NCBI RefSeq assembly: GCF_026262505.1
Contig: NC_067207.1
Span: 18,382,082 to 18,446,081, forward strand
DNA from: Trichomonas vaginalis G3
Taxonomy: Eukaryota; Parabasalia; Trichomonadida; Trichomonadidae
Direction: 5' to 3'
Length of the DNA: 64,000 nucleotides
The notes under the pieces were generated by a model, which ran no database searches, had not been told where the DNA came from, and saw only the letters and a list, made by a program, of their open reading frames with translations. Below are positions 1 through 12,897 of the stretch, piece after piece; position 1 is the stretch's first letter, and each line of letters begins with the position of its first letter. The position numbers were made by a program, and so were the translations under genes.

Positions 1-3000
1 GTGTCTTGAGATGCAACGTTGTCTAATGAAGATAGCACAGTGTCTATAGATGCAACAGTGTCTGACAGATGCAACAGTGTCTGACAGATGCAACTCCAAG
101 ATGTCGAAAGGTGCAAACACGTGCTTGCAGAGCAACAGTTCTGAGATGAGAACGTGCAAAGTATGAGCAACAGTGTCTATGAGATGCAAGGCTAGTTAGA
201 TGAACGGTCACAGATGCAACAGTGTGTCTATGAGATGCAACAGTGTCTATTGAGATGCAACAGATGTCTATGAGAGGTGGCAAACAGGCTCTGATAGATG
301 CAACAGTGTCTGTAAGCATCACGTGTCTTGGATGCAACAGTGTCTGACCAGATGGAAACAGTGTCATTGAGATGCAACAGTGGTCTATGAGATGCAACGT
401 GTCTACATGAAGTCTGTGAGATTGCAACAGTGTCTTATGAGATGGCAACAGTGCTGAAGATCACAGTGGATTGAGCATTGCAACATGCTATGTCGTTAGT
501 TGAGATGCAACAGTGTCTATGAGATAGGCAACAGTGTCGACAAGCAACAGTGTCTATGAGATGCAACAGTGTCTGACAGATGCAACAGTGTCTATGAGAT
601 TGCAAACTAGTGTCTATGGCAGATGCAACAGTGTCTGACATGATAGCAACCAGTGTCTATGAGATGCAACAGTGTTGACAGATGCAACAGTGTCAGAGTA
701 AGTCTGAAGATTGCAACAGTGTCTGACAGATGCAACAGTGTCTATTGAGATGCAACAGTTGTCTGAGATGCGTGTATTGAGATTGCAACAGTGTCTGACA
801 GATGAATGCTAAATGCAAATTTCTTCATAAGTGTCTATGAGATGCAAACAGTGCCTCTTATGAGATTGCAACAGCGTGTCTATGAGATGCAACAGTGTCT
901 ATCAGATGCAACAGTGTCTTGATGAATGCAAATCAACAGTGTCTATAGATGCAACACTGTCTATGAGATTGCAAACAGCTGCTGACAGATGCAACAGTGT
1001 CTATGAGATGAAAGTGTACAGATCAAAGTGTCTAGATAAAGTTGTCTTCAGAGACATGCTAGTGCAACGAGTAAGTGCTTGAGGACATGATGTGACGGTT
1101 AGATTGCAACAGTGTGACGTCAAAGTTTAGGATTGAATCTGCAACAACCTGAGATCAAGTTCTGAGAAACTAAGATGCAACAGTCTGAAGTGCAACTGTC
1201 TTCATTTACATCTTGATAGATGCCTGTTATAATACAGTGTACGATGAAACTCATGAGATTTGCAACAGTGTCTATCATGAACAGTATTCTGAGATGCGAT
1301 AGTCAATGTAGATGACTTTGTATCAGATGCAACAGTGTCTGAAGATGCACATATGCTGAACAGAGAATGTTCCTGAATAGATGCACGTGTGTACTGGATG
1401 ACTAGATGTTTCATTTAACAGTTGATCTACAATGACATCTAGAGGTGCAATGTACAGAGAGGTTGGGGGTGCTACACAGATTGAAGATGCAACAGTGATA
1501 CTTGGAGGGATACAACATTGCTGTAGACTTCGCGTAACGCATGTCTTATGTCATAGTGTCTATCAGTGCAACAGATGTCCTGATCAAGTATCTGTGCCAA
1601 TAGATGCTCTATGTTGACGTTCTAGATGGCAACAGTGTCTGATCAGATGCAAATCAGTGTCTGACAGATGCACCTTAGTGTCATGAAGATTGCAACAGGT
1701 ATGAGATGCCAACTCTAGTGTCTATGAAATTAACAGTTGCCTCTGACAGATGCAAACGTGTCTATGGGTGCAATCAAGTGTTGAATGAGATGCTCAAACT
1801 AGTGTCTCTGACAATGCAACAGTGTCTGACTAGATGTATTTGCATACAGTTGTCTTTGCAGATGCAAAACAAGGTGTCTATGTGAGATTGCTAACAGTGT
1901 TCTTGAATTAAACAGTGTGCGAACTCAGATGTCTAATATGCTATAGTTGCAACATGTTGTCGATGCAACAGGCTACAGATGCAAAGTGTCTGAATAGATG
2001 CAACAGATGTCTCATGGAGATGCAACAGTGTCTATGAGACTGCACAGTGTCTGACAGATGCAACAGTGTCTTGATGCACAGTATGGTGCAACAGGTGTCT
2101 GACAGATGCAAACAGTGTCTATGGAGAGGTCTGACAATTGCACATGTGTATGAGATGCAACAGTGTCTGAAAGACAGTGTCTGAAAGATGCAAATTCTAA
2201 GATACATTCTAGTGAACCATGTGACAGATGCACTTTGCATGCCACAGTTGTCATGACAGTGCAACAGTTGTCTGAGACTGCAACGTGCTTTGTCTGACAG
2301 AGTGCAGCAACATGTTACTGAGTCCTGAACAGATGTCGAAAATGAATTGCTATGAGCATGACAACTGTCGTCTGAGCATTGCACGATGTCGTATTGAATT
2401 TACGTTGACGATGAACAGGTATGTGACGTTCTGAAGATGCAACAGTGTTGACGTTATTCGAAAGATGGCAACAGTGTCTATGAGATGCAACAGTGCTCTG
2501 ACAATGCAAACAGTGTGTCTGATGAGACCTTGCATACCGACTGCTGTCGTTGACAGAAGTGCACAGTGTCTGAAATGATGCAACAGTGTCTGATGTAAGA
2601 TGCACAGTGCTTGGATAGATGCACAGTTCATGAGACAGTGTCTTGACTAGATGGCACAGTGTTCGAAGATCCGCAACAGGATGTCTGAACAGTTGGCACT
2701 CAGTGTCTGATGTTAGTGCAACTCAAGTGTCTGATAGATGCAAACAGTGTCTATGAGATGCAACAGTGGTCTATCTAGATTTGCAACAGTGTTCTTGATC
2801 AAAGGGTGGGATGCAACAGTGTCTGATGAGATGCACAGTGTCTATGAAGATGCAACAAGTGTTGTATGAGATGCAAACGTGTCTATGAGACATTACATGT
2901 GTCTGAAGATGCAACATGTCTATGAGGTGCAACAGTGTCATGAGCAGATTGCAACAGTGTCTGACAGATGGCAACAGATGTCTGACAGATGAAACAGTGT

Positions 3001-6000
3001 CTATGAGATTGCACAGTTGTCTATGAGATGCACAGTGTCTACAGATGCAACAGTGTCTATGAGATGCAACAGTGTCTAATGAGTGCAACAGTGTTCTGAC
3101 ATAGTGCAACAGTGTCTGACAGATGCAAACAGTGTCATGAGATGCAACAGTGTCTATTGAGATGCAACAGTGTCTGATGATGATCTATGGCAACAGTGTC
3201 TTATTGAGATGCAACAGTCTGCAGATGACAGTGTCTATGAGATGCAACAGTGTCTCATAGATGCACAGTGTCTGATAGATGCAACAGTGTCTATGAGATG
3301 CAACAGTGTCTATAGATGCAACAGTGTCTGATAGATGCAACAGTGATGAAGATGCAACAGTGTCTATTGAGATGCAACAGTGTCTATAGATGCAACAGTG
3401 TCTGACAGATTGCATAGTGTCTGAAATGCACAGTGTCTATGAGATGGCAACAGTGTCTATGAGATGCAACAGTGTCTGACAGATGCAACAGTGTGTCTAT
3501 GAGATGCAACAGTGTCGACAGATGAACAGTGTCTATGAGATTGCACACGTGTCTATGAGATGCAACAGTGTCTGACATGCAACAGTGTCTATGAGATGCA
3601 CAGTGTCTGACAGATTGCAACAGGTCTATGAGATGCAACAGGTGTCTGACAGATGCAACAGTGTCTATGAGATGCAACAGTGTCTGACAGATGCAACAGT
3701 GTCTGACAAAGATGCAACAGTGTCTGATAGATGCAACAGTGTCTATAGATGCAACAGTGTCTGATAGATGCAAACAGTGTCTGACAGATGCAACGTGTCT
3801 ATGAGATGCAACAGTGTTCTGAGATGCAACAGTGTCTATAGATGCAATAGTGTCTGACAGATGCAACAGTGTCTATGAGATGCAAACAATGTGTATTGAG
3901 ATGCAACTAGTGTCTATGATTAACAGTGTCTGAGCAGATGCAACAGTGTCTATGAGGTGCAACAGTGTCTGACAGATGCAACAGTGTCTGACAGATGCAA
4001 CAGTGTCTGAAAGATGCAACAGTGTCTTATGAGATGCAAAATGTCTATGAGATGCACAGTGTCTATGAAATTTAAACAGTGTCTGACAGATTGCAACAGT
4101 GTCTTATGAGTGTTGCAACAGTGTCTATGAGATGCAACAGTGTCTAAGATGAGCAAGATTGCAACAGTGTCTATGAGATGCAACAGTGTCTTATGAGATG
4201 CAACAGGTGTCTATGAGAGTGCAACAGTGTCTGACAGATGCAACAGTGTCTGACAGATGCAACAGGTCTATGAGATGCAACAGTGTCTATAGATGCAACA
4301 GTGTCTGAAGATGCAACAGTGTCTATGAGATGCAACAGTGTCTATATTGGACATGTCATCAACAGTGTCTGACAGATGCAACAGTGTCTATTGAGATGCA
4401 ACAGTGTCTATGAGATGCAACAGTGTCTGGACAGATGCAACAGTGTCTATGAGATGCAACAGGTGTCTGCAGATGCAAGTGTCTATGGATGCAATCAGTG
4501 TCTGACAGATGCAACAGTGTCTTATGAGATGCAACAGTGTCTGACAGATGACAAAGTGTCTGAAAGAGTGCAACAGTGTCTGAAGATTGCAACAGTGTCT
4601 GATAGATGAACAGTGTCTGATAGATGCAACAGTGTCTGAATAGATGCAACAGTGTCTGACAGATGCAACAGTGTCTATGAGATGCAACAGTGTCTATGAG
4701 ATGCAACAGTGTCTATGAGATGCAACAGTGTATGACAGATGCAACAGTGTCTGACAGATGCAACAGTGTCTGATAGATGCAACAGTGTTCTGAAGATGAA
4801 ACAGTGTCTATGAGATGCACAATGTGTATGAGAGCAACAGTGTCTATGAGACAACAGTGTCTGACAGATGCAACAGTGTCTATGAGATGCAACAGTGTCA
4901 TGGCAGATTGCAACAGTGTCTGACAGATGCAACAGTGTCTATGAGAAGATGCAACAGTGTCTATGAGATGCAACAATGTTGTATATGAGATGCAACAGTG
5001 TCTATGGATGAACAGTGTCTGACAGATGCAAACAGTGTCTATGAGAGTTGCAACAGTGTCTGACAGATGCAACAGTGTCTATGAGATGCAACAGTCTATG
5101 ACAGTGTATGAGATGCAACAGTGTCTATGAAAACAGTGTCTGACAGATGCAACATGTTATGAGACTGCAACACTTTGTCTGAGATGCAACAGTGTCTATG
5201 AGATGCAACACGTGTCTATGAGATGCAACAGTGTTCTGATAGATGCAACAGTGTCTATGAATTAACAGTGTCTGAGATGCAACAGTGTCTATTGAGATGC
5301 AACAGTGTCTATGAGATGCAACAGTGTGTATGAGATGCAACAGTTCTGTAGATATGAAACAAGTGTCTATGAGATGCAACAGTGTCTATGAGATGCAACA
5401 GTGTCTCATGAGATGAACAGTGTCTGAAACAGATAGTGCAACAGTTGTCTATGATTATGCAATCAGTGTTCTGCATGCAACAGTGTCTGAGATGCAACAG
5501 TGTCTGACAGATGAACAGTTTCTATGAGTGCAACAGTGTTCTTGAGAATGCAACAGTGTCTGACAGATGCAACAGTGTCTATGAGATGCAACAGTGTCTA
5601 TGAGATGCAACAGTTGTCGACAGATGAACAGTGTCTATGAGATTGCAAAGATGTGTTATGAGATGCAACAGTGTCTGATATATGAGATGCAACAGTGTCT
5701 ATATGAGATGCAACAGGTGTTCTATGAGAATGCAACAGTGTCTATGAGATGCAACAGTGTCTATGAGATTGCAACAGTGTCTGACAGATGCAACACGTCT
5801 GTCTGAAGATGCAACAGTGTCTATGAGATGCAACAGTGCTCTATGAGATGGCAACAGTGTTCTCATGAGATGCAACAGTGTCTATGAGATGCAACAGTGT
5901 CTGAAAGATAGTGTCAAACAGTGTCTATGGATGCAACAGTGTCATGAGATGCAACCAGTGTCTGAAGATGCAACAGTGTCTATGAGATGCAACAGTGTTC

Positions 6001-7030
6001 GTGATTTGAGATTGCAACAGTGTCTGACAGATGCAACAGTCGTGACTTGAGATGCAACAGTGTCTATGAATTTGCAACAGTAGTCTATGACAGGATGCAA
6101 CAGTGTCTTATGAGATGCACAGTGTCTGATCAGACGATGCGCATACGTGTCTGACAGATCAACAGTGTCTATGAGATTGCAACAGTGTCTGAAAGATGCA
6201 ACAGTGTCTATGCAGATGCAACAGTGTTCTATGAGATGCAACAGTGTCTATGAGATGCATACAGTGTCTATGAGATTGCAACAGTGGTCTATGAGATGCA
6301 ACAGTGTCTATGAGATGCACCAGTGTTACTGACAGATGCAACAGTGTCTATGAGATGCAACAGTGTCTGACAGATGCAAACAGTGTCTGATATGATCTGC
6401 ACAGCTGTCTATGAGATGCAACAGTGTCTTATGAGATGAACAGTGTCTGCAGATGAACAGTGTCTATAGATGCACAGTTGTCTATGAGATGCAACAGTGT
6501 CTGATTAGGATGCAACAGTGTCTGATTAGATGCAACAGTGTCTATGAGATGCAAACAATGTGTATGAGATGTCAACCAGTGTCTGTGAAATTTAACAGTG
6601 TCTGACAGATGCAAACAGTGTCTATGAGGGCAACAGTGTCTGACAGATGCAAGCCCCAGTGTTCTATGAGATGCACAGTGTCTAGTGAAGATCGCCAACC
6701 AGTGTGGCTGATAGGCGCTGACATGCGTAATGCAACAGTGTCTATGAGGAGTCTAAATGCAACAGTGTCTGATTGGAAGATTGCATACAGTGTCTGACGG
6801 ATGAACATCTGATAAGCAACAGTGTCTGATCAGATGCTTGACATCGTGTATGAGATGCAACAGTGTCTATGAAATTATCTAACATGTGTCTGTTGAATGC
6901 AAAGATGGCAACAGTGTCTATCAGATGAAACGTGTCTGATAGATGCAACAGTGTCTGTTAATGATGAGAGCAACGAGTGTTCTATGGATGCAAATCGTTG
7001 AAAGATTGCAACAGTGATCTCTAGTAGAGC
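1..7030. repeat. Degenerate 19-bp tandem satellite, about 7 kb
   Basis: The whole stretch is a tandem array of a unit close to GATGCAACAGTGTCTATGA or GATGCAACAGTGTCTGACA (19 bp). The two variants differ only in the last bases (TATGAGA against TGACAGA) and are interspersed. The array begins at the window edge, so its true length is unknown. The most regular part is about 2.9-6.4 kb; the ends (1.0-2.8 kb and 6.4-7.0 kb) are more scrambled. Single-base insertions and deletions are scattered at random. All long open frames here, on both strands, are translations of the repeat (minus-strand frames cycle through HLIDTVAS-like peptides) and are not genes. A centromeric, subtelomeric or other heterochromatic satellite is possible. 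I cannot tell biological decay from uncorrected long-read error. Confidence 0.9.
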
Positions 7031-8878
7031 ACTACAGCGAATCAATCGTAATGCCTAGTCTCTCCAGTAACAAGCTGATCTGCTATATTAACTTTAAAGC
7101 CAAATCGATTCACATTGTTGCTGGTAAGTCTGATTGCTTCAGATAGAGAGCATGAATTGCTTCTTTATCATCTAATCCCCATCCCCCTTGTTCCCGATTG
7201 GATGACATGGACAATTCATCTTTCTCTAACGAAACAAAATGACACTTTTTTGGCGGCTTATTGACTCAGAAAAATTTGAGAGTTAACGAATAATTTTGGC
7301 GCCAAAAATAATTTCTCTTAATTTATTAAATTTAATATACGCACATCCATAAGTTATGCTATTTTTTCTATTTATTTTGTTCTAAAATTCTAAATATTTT
7401 TTTTTCATAACATAAAATATGATGTCTAGTCTCATTTACATAACAACATGCCTTAGAATAGGTTTTTTATTCTTTTTGTCACTTTAAATTAAGAATAAAA
7501 AGATAATTTAAATTGAATATTTGCGATTATTCTCACTAATGCTGCTTCCTCTTTTATTAGGTAGACGACAAAAAGTTAGCCTTGGACTCCCATATCAGAT
7601 TTTTGATTGGTTGCGTATATAATGAGCTGGGATTGATAGACGAAAACCCAGTGAGAAAATTTTTGACGCCCAAGTTATTTTTTCTGGATAAGATATTATA
7701 TGGATAATTGGATAGAAAATACAATTATATAATCTTGTACCTGGTTTAATTAAGCTAATTGTCATCAGAAACTTGTAATTTTTATGAATTTCAGATTTTC
7801 TTTTCATTACTGCTTTTCTTAATAGGTCAAGTTCTTATTTACGTTATAAAGTATGATATTTACAAATATCAAGTTATCGTGTTTTTTGAGAAATTATGAG
7901 AAACAAACAAAAATGAAAAAGATAGGAATGGCAATGAATAGTGATGTGGGTATAGAAAATGTAAGAGATATGAATGCAAAGCAATCAGTATTTAGGACAT
8001 TGACCATAGATTTCGAAAAAAATGCTGCATATGAGCGAAACTATGATTATATTATAAGGCTGTCATTTAAAGCATAATGAAACTATTCCCTTTTCATTTT
8101 AATCGAATAAGATAGTAAAGATTTTTGAATTAGCTAGAAACTGATGAGATGTTTTCACAAATCAGATTTTTAATCTCTATAATGCATAATTCACTCAATA
8201 TCTCAATTTTGATATTGCGAGATATTTTTGCTATCGGTTTCGCAATTTTGACACAATAGCAAGAGGGTTCTATAAGCATTATTATCAACGTAGAATCTGA
8301 ATATCATATCAGAAAATGTCGCAAATCTGACATTTACCAGACCAAATAGCAAAAATAATTGAATACTTTTCGCAAAAACTTTAAAAATCGATAAAAATAT
8401 GAAATATAGATATTAAAGAGACCTTTTTATATAATATTCATAAAGATTTTCCAAAAATATGATACCGCAAAATTAAAAAAGTGACGTCTTGAGTGGAGTC
8501 AAAGGTCGAAATTGCTAGCTAAATGTTTTTTAGCGAAATTGCGTATTGTACGTTTTTTCGCAAAACGAAACCCTTAATTTAAATTATTTGTTTTTTATTT
8601 TGTTGATTATATTTGTTGCCTTTTACATTCAATATTTGTGAGTTTTTCAGAATGATAACGGAAAATATAAAAAACATCAAAAATATTGCTTATTCCTTCT
8701 ATAATTCTTAAAATGGCAAGCTACAATTAAACAATCAAACAATCTATTACACTAGATATTGATCATAAAGAATGCTCGATAAAATTATTCAAATATTGAT
8801 TTTATAAGAATATGAATGGAAATAAATATTAAGGAAACATGAATAGAATGTAAATTAATAACAAAAACAAACGAATTT
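7031..8878. other. AT-rich intergenic region, no supported gene
   Basis: The satellite decays into AT-rich DNA with long T and A runs. A 74-codon frame at 7853-8077 has no recognisable domain and a composition like the surrounding spacer, so I do not call it a gene. No RNA gene was recognised. Confidence 0.6.
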
Positions 8879-9496
8879 TTAACTAACAAAAAATTGCAAA
8901 TGCTTTGGTCGAATTTCTGAAGCATAATGATGTATTGCTTTGGGAATATTACTCTCCTCGGCACAGGAAATCAGTAAAGGATATAGCTCATTCAATAAGA
9001 CACGATCCTCGAAGTTTCCAACCCAGGGTTCTACACAAATTGTATTGTTTGGTTGCATTAAACCTGATCCAAGTATATCATCGACAAGAATCACTTTGTT
9101 GAGAGGTCTATTGATTAAATTTAAGTCTTTTAACGCATAACCAAGTTTGAAAATGCAGGAATCTTTAAAAAAGCAGTGTTCAGTATTTACAAAAGGAGCT
9201 ATATGTTTGATTATATTCTCTGAATACTCCTTCGATGCAGCAGTAAAAAAGAAAATTTCGTAAATTTCTGAAATCTTTTTTAGAAACTCTGTTGCACCAG
9301 GCCTAATATGCACAAAGTATTTCTTTGAAGAAACATCCAATTCAAACTCATGGTTACTAGTCGGACATACGGTAGAATAAACTAAAGTACTGTCCAAGTC
9401 AAGCACAAGGCATGGAAGTTTTGCAGTGCACGAAAATAATGTTCCTATGATAAAGGATTTTAGTGCGGCAAGTATACCGCCACTCTCCTCCTTCAT
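8879..9496 (-). CDS. NIF/FCP1-like small phosphatase (HAD superfamily)
   Basis: About 205 residues, taking the ATG at 9496; a slightly longer frame upstream starts only with TTG. The first HAD motif is present near residue 35 as DLDSTLVYS, with both aspartates of DxDxT and the following T/V. Further on are HIRPGATEFL (the conserved R-P-G block), FFTAASKEYSENI (the T-A block) and ILVDDILGSGLMQPNNTI (the C-terminal acidic motif). This order is typical of the CTD small phosphatase (SCP/NIF) family, which dephosphorylates phosphoserine/threonine on RNA polymerase II tails and other proteins. Length equals a bare catalytic domain with a short N-terminal extension. A TCAATTGATAG sequence about 20 nt before the ATG may be the initiator. 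It stands alone, with noncoding DNA on both sides. Substrate unknown. Confidence 0.85.
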   Translation of the reverse strand: MKEESGGILAALKSFIIGTLFSCTAKLPCLVLDLDSTLVYSTVCPTSNHEFELDVSSKKYFVHIRPGATEFLKKISEIYEIFFFTAASKEYSENIIKHIAPFVNTEHCFFKDSCIFKLGYALKDLNLINRPLNKVILVDDILGSGLMQPNNTICVEPWVGNFEDRVLLNELYPLLISCAEESNIPKAIHHYASEIRPKHLQFFVS

Positions 9497-9713
9497 CGTT
9501 TCTATCAATTGAAATTTTTATCCATTCAATTTCATTATTAGCCGACAAGAACGCAAAAGTTTTAGAATATTACTTATTGACATTTATTTACTCCTTTTGA
9601 GGATTTTTATATTGAAAAAGGATTTTGCTTTCAATTTTTGCAATCTCTGGCACTTTTCATGATTCAATTTGGGAACGAATATCAAACAATACAGACCTGA
9701 AAAGTAATTTATG

Positions 9714-10964
9714 TTGTAAACAGAAATTCATCAAAAGTGACACCTCAGAAAAGCTAAAATATTGAATTTTTGGAACTTTTGATAGAGCACGTTTTTAAAT
9801 ATTAATTAAAGTAAATGTATATTTTGTAAAGATTCTTTTTAATAAAAAAATAAAATTTTGAAGAAGAACACAAAATCTTCTGAAAAATAATATCACATAA
9901 ACTCATATTATTTTCTAATATATAACTATTTTATATAAAAATCAAATTCAATGATCTTAAAAGCGAAGGATAAACCTCAAAATTTACGAATATAATGAGT
10001 GGGAATATAATGCTTATCTATCATAAAACCATATGAAATATCAATTTTTGCTTTACGCCTAATTTTTGACGACAATTAGCAAAAAATGTTAAATGTTAAC
10101 ACTCAGTCCATTTGAATATGAAAAAATAAAATTGACTTTGATTAAATGTTTTATTTATCATGCAATTCTTCTTGCGACCAAAGATTTGAATAAAACTTCA
10201 AAAAAATAAATAGCTTAAAAAATATATACGGTAGTGTTTACTATAGATGAATAGTATATTAAATTCTATTAAAATGGATTTGATCCAAAAAATATAAAAC
10301 CAAAAATAATTGTTATAATTTAAATGAAGAAGTAATTAAAACGATTTTATTTATGATCAAATTTTATATATTTTTTTGGATCAAATCCATTTTAATAGAA
10401 TTTATATACTATTCATCTATTAGTAAACACTAACCGTATATTATTTTTTAAGCTATCTTATTTTTTTGAAGTTTTATTCAAATCTTTGGTCGCAAGAAGA
10501 ATTGCATGATAATAAAAAACATTTAATCAAAGTCAATTTTATTTTTCATATTCAAATGGACTGAGTGTTAACATTAACATTTTTTGCTAATTGTCGTCAA
10601 AAATTAGGCGTAAAGCAAAAATTGATATTTCATATGGTTTTATGATAGATAAGCATTATATTCCCACTCATTATATTCGTAAATTTTGAGGTTTATCTTC
10701 GCTTTTAAGATCATTGAATTTGATTTTTATATAAAATAGTTATATATTAGAAAATAATATGAGTTTATGTGATATTATTTTTCAGAAGATTTCATTCTAT
10801 ATGCCTATGAAAAGTACTCTCAAAACCAACTTTTTCCTAATTATAATTAAATCTAGAATATTGTATTATGCTTAGTATTATTTCATTTTTCTCATTCAAT
10901 TTAGAATTTACAAATGTCAAAAAATTGAGAGTTGTCACTTTTGATGAATTTCTGTTTATTACAA
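9714..10964. repeat. Foldback (palindromic) element, about 1.25 kb
   Basis: The inner arms, about 9872-10299 and 10362-10792, are near-identical inverted copies of about 430 bp around a spacer of about 62 bp. Outer inverted blocks at 9714-9742 and 10933-10964 (TTGT..ACAGAAATTCATC next to AAAAGTGACA) extend the symmetry, separated from the inner arms by non-matching DNA. No ORF of note lies inside. This is the structure of a foldback element or of a long-TIR non-autonomous DNA transposon. Both outer ends carry the outward-reading motif TGTCACTTTTGATG. I did not find an unambiguous target duplication. Confidence 0.75.
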
Positions 10965-11274
10965 TTTATAGAAATTCTTTTAAGTCCCTTTTAAACATTT
11001 TCTTCCTAAATTTTAATTAATCAGCTATTCTTCAGATTTTTCACATCATTGATGACAAATCTCAAATTATAATGATAACACTAAACACATTAACACAATG
11101 GATAATAATGATGTAGAAAGTTCAATTAAATATTCCAATTATTAATTCTACATGTAGGTTGAAAAAAAAACGAATATTTCTAACCGAAGGAAATCGGTTC
11201 TACAAAATGCAATCTGATTTGTCTCTGCACATAATCAATTATGCTTCTTCATATACAACTTTAAACAGACAGAA

Positions 11275-11882
11275 ATGCTTCCAAAGCGCTTGTATTTCAT
11301 ATATTTATTCAAAGAATTAAAAATTTACCAAAGAAGCTTTTATATCAACTTTGTATCTTTATCGATAATAGAATGTATAATAAAATATCTGTTTGCGAAA
11401 GATCATATTATGGGGTTACCAGAAATACATCAACATATCCAATTTTCTTGCAAATATATTTTTGAGCTTCTGGAGAGGGTGAAATTGAGTCATGATATTG
11501 CTGCAGATTGATTTTTATATATTACAATAGGAATGATATATAAGAGAATCAGAAATTTCACTTATAAAATGTATAACTGAATCTATACAATTCAACATTC
11601 ACTTCCTTTGTGAATTCTTTTTCATCATAGGAGAGATGCCATTGTAAAATATGAAAATATTTTAACATATGTTAGATAATATTTTATCAATATTCACCGA
11701 GGGCAAATGAAAATACCAAAAATAGCAATGGAACTACTGTTCTTCATTATACAGTTCATATTAATAGCATAGAAATAATTAAAGTTCTCATTTCGCAAAG
11801 TTTAAGTGTCAATATGAAAAACGATTATGGACCTACTCCTATTAGATATGCAGTTAATGAAGGATTTAACAATTTCTTTTAA
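11275..11882 (+). pseudogene. Ankyrin-repeat protein remnant
   Basis: At 11703-11879, in frame and ending at a TAA, the translation reads ENTKNSNGTTVLHYTVHIN, then IEIIKVLISQSLSVNMKND, then YGPTPIRYAVNEG. These are two consecutive ankyrin repeats with the usual G-x-T-x-L-H-x-A core and LL/LI..G.. spacing. This subfamily is very large in Trichomonas. Upstream, a 78-codon ATG frame at 11275-11511 lies in a different frame. It could be the N-terminal, non-repeat part of such a protein, but I cannot confirm that from its sequence. Between the two the frame is closed, and the repeat run stops after about two units, so I read this as a decayed, truncated gene. The ankyrin call is solid; the extent to the left is not. 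Confidence 0.6.
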
Positions 11883-12270
11883 ATTACATGTTGCAAGGTA
11901 GAGTAGTCAAACAATGAAATTTAGGACAAAATAGATGTAAAGTCTAATTATTGCTTTAAGATTTTGGCCCACATTTGATGCATAAAATTCATTTCACACT
12001 AGTGGCTTTGCAATATTTTCATTTATTAGCAAAATAATAAACTTTCATTATGCAGTTTTTATTTAATTAAAGTCATTTCAAGAGCCTTGTACCGATAAAC
12101 TAGCCTTGTACTGCCATTTTATGGTGATGTAAAGTATTCAAAAAATTTGCAATGTAAACCATTACATGGCAGAAACTTTAAAATAAACAAAAACATGACA
12201 CTTAGTACAGGGGCTTTTTGGCTGGTGAAGTCAGATAAAACGTGGCTCAAGTGCTCGTTTAAAATTAAAA

Positions 12271-12398
12271 ATGGAATTTCTCACAGTCGAATTTCTTGGT
12301 AGACAACAAAAGTTTATCATCAATTGTCGCGCCGAAGGTATGACATATAGTCAAACTAAGCTTGCATGGGAGGAAGAATACCCAGATCTCGGAACTTT
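12271..12398 (+). pseudogene. 5' part of DDE transposase gene, cut by insertion
   Basis: This ATG frame encodes about 42 residues with a helix-turn-helix-like N-terminus: residues RQQKFIINCRAEGMTYSQTK, with A-E-G-M-T-Y-S as the likely turn. It runs directly into the left end of the 17.4-kb element. The last bases before the element, ACTTT (12394-12398), recur immediately after its right end. The reading frame at the left junction matches the frame that resumes on the right, so this and the segment at 29770-31071 were one gene before the insertion. Such N-terminal helix-turn-helix regions bind the transposon ends in pogo/Fot1-type transposases. Confidence 0.75.
12394..12398. repeat. 5-bp target site duplication, left copy (ACTTT)
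   Basis: ACTTT directly precedes the left terminus AGTTAGTATAC of the giant palindromic element. It is repeated at 29770-29774 directly after the right terminus GTATACTAACT. Confidence 0.75.
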
Positions 12399-12448
12399 AG
12401 TTAGTATACATATCAAGGGTACTGAGGCACTGCGCGCCTCCGTACACC
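12399..12448. repeat. Left tip of the palindromic element, hairpin-forming
   Basis: After the terminal AGTTAGTATAC stretch, 12419-12445 can fold as a 10-bp stem (GTACTGAGGC with GCCTCCGTAC, one mismatch) around a 7-nt GC-rich loop. Confidence 0.7.
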
Positions 12449-12576
12449 ACTTAACCTTAAATATTTACAAAACCAGTAACGTATATTTTACAACACAAAC
12501 GACAACACTAACTTAACCTTAAATATTTACAAACCGCCAACCACTAATGACTTCACTAATGTAAAAATAAACGTTC

Positions 12577-12897
12577 TCACTTACAAAAGTATTGCAACTC
12601 CTCCCATTGCTGTGCTTCACATAACAGTTCATATTCTTCTGACTCACTTTCTTCTTCATATAGGTCAAAATCACTGTCATAGTTTATACCTGTAAGTTTT
12701 GACAAATGTAATGAAACACGTTTACCGTTTGTATCGTATGCTTGTATAAACTTTCCATTCTTCATTCCTTCATAAACGCTCAAACTAACTTTACCCTTTC
12801 TCCCTCGTATCTGATAGAATGTATTTTCACGAGGAACGAAGAACAAATTCTTGAACTCATGACCGTTGTAGTTTGTTATCTCAATAGTTTTCGTCAT
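12577..12897 (-). CDS. Small acidic-tailed protein of the palindromic element, left copy
   Basis: 106 residues, not recognised. The protein begins MTKTIEITNYNGHEF, has a basic middle (YQIRGRKGKVSLSVYEG) and an acidic tail (YEEESESEEYELL). A mirror copy lies at 29271-29591; the two differ by one residue in the middle. It is the gene closest to the element tip and points outward. The matching frame in both arms suggests a real gene of the element. A small basic/acidic protein near the terminus could be a DNA-binding or regulatory factor, but that is inference. Confidence 0.55.
   Translation of the reverse strand: MTKTIEITNYNGHEFKNLFFVPRENTFYQIRGRKGKVSLSVYEGMKNGKFIQAYDTNGKRVSLHLSKLTGINYDSDFDLYEEESESEEYELLCEAQQWEELQYFCK

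Noticed and set aside
44-6948. Many open frames of 60-160 codons on both strands in the first 7 kb
   Set aside because: They all translate the 19-bp satellite in different phases (cycles of IDTVASHRHCC or of MQQCL-type peptides) and change frame with the indels; none has domain structure.
7853-8077. 74-codon ORF in the intergenic region
   Set aside because: No domain, spacer-like composition, no initiator close to the ATG.
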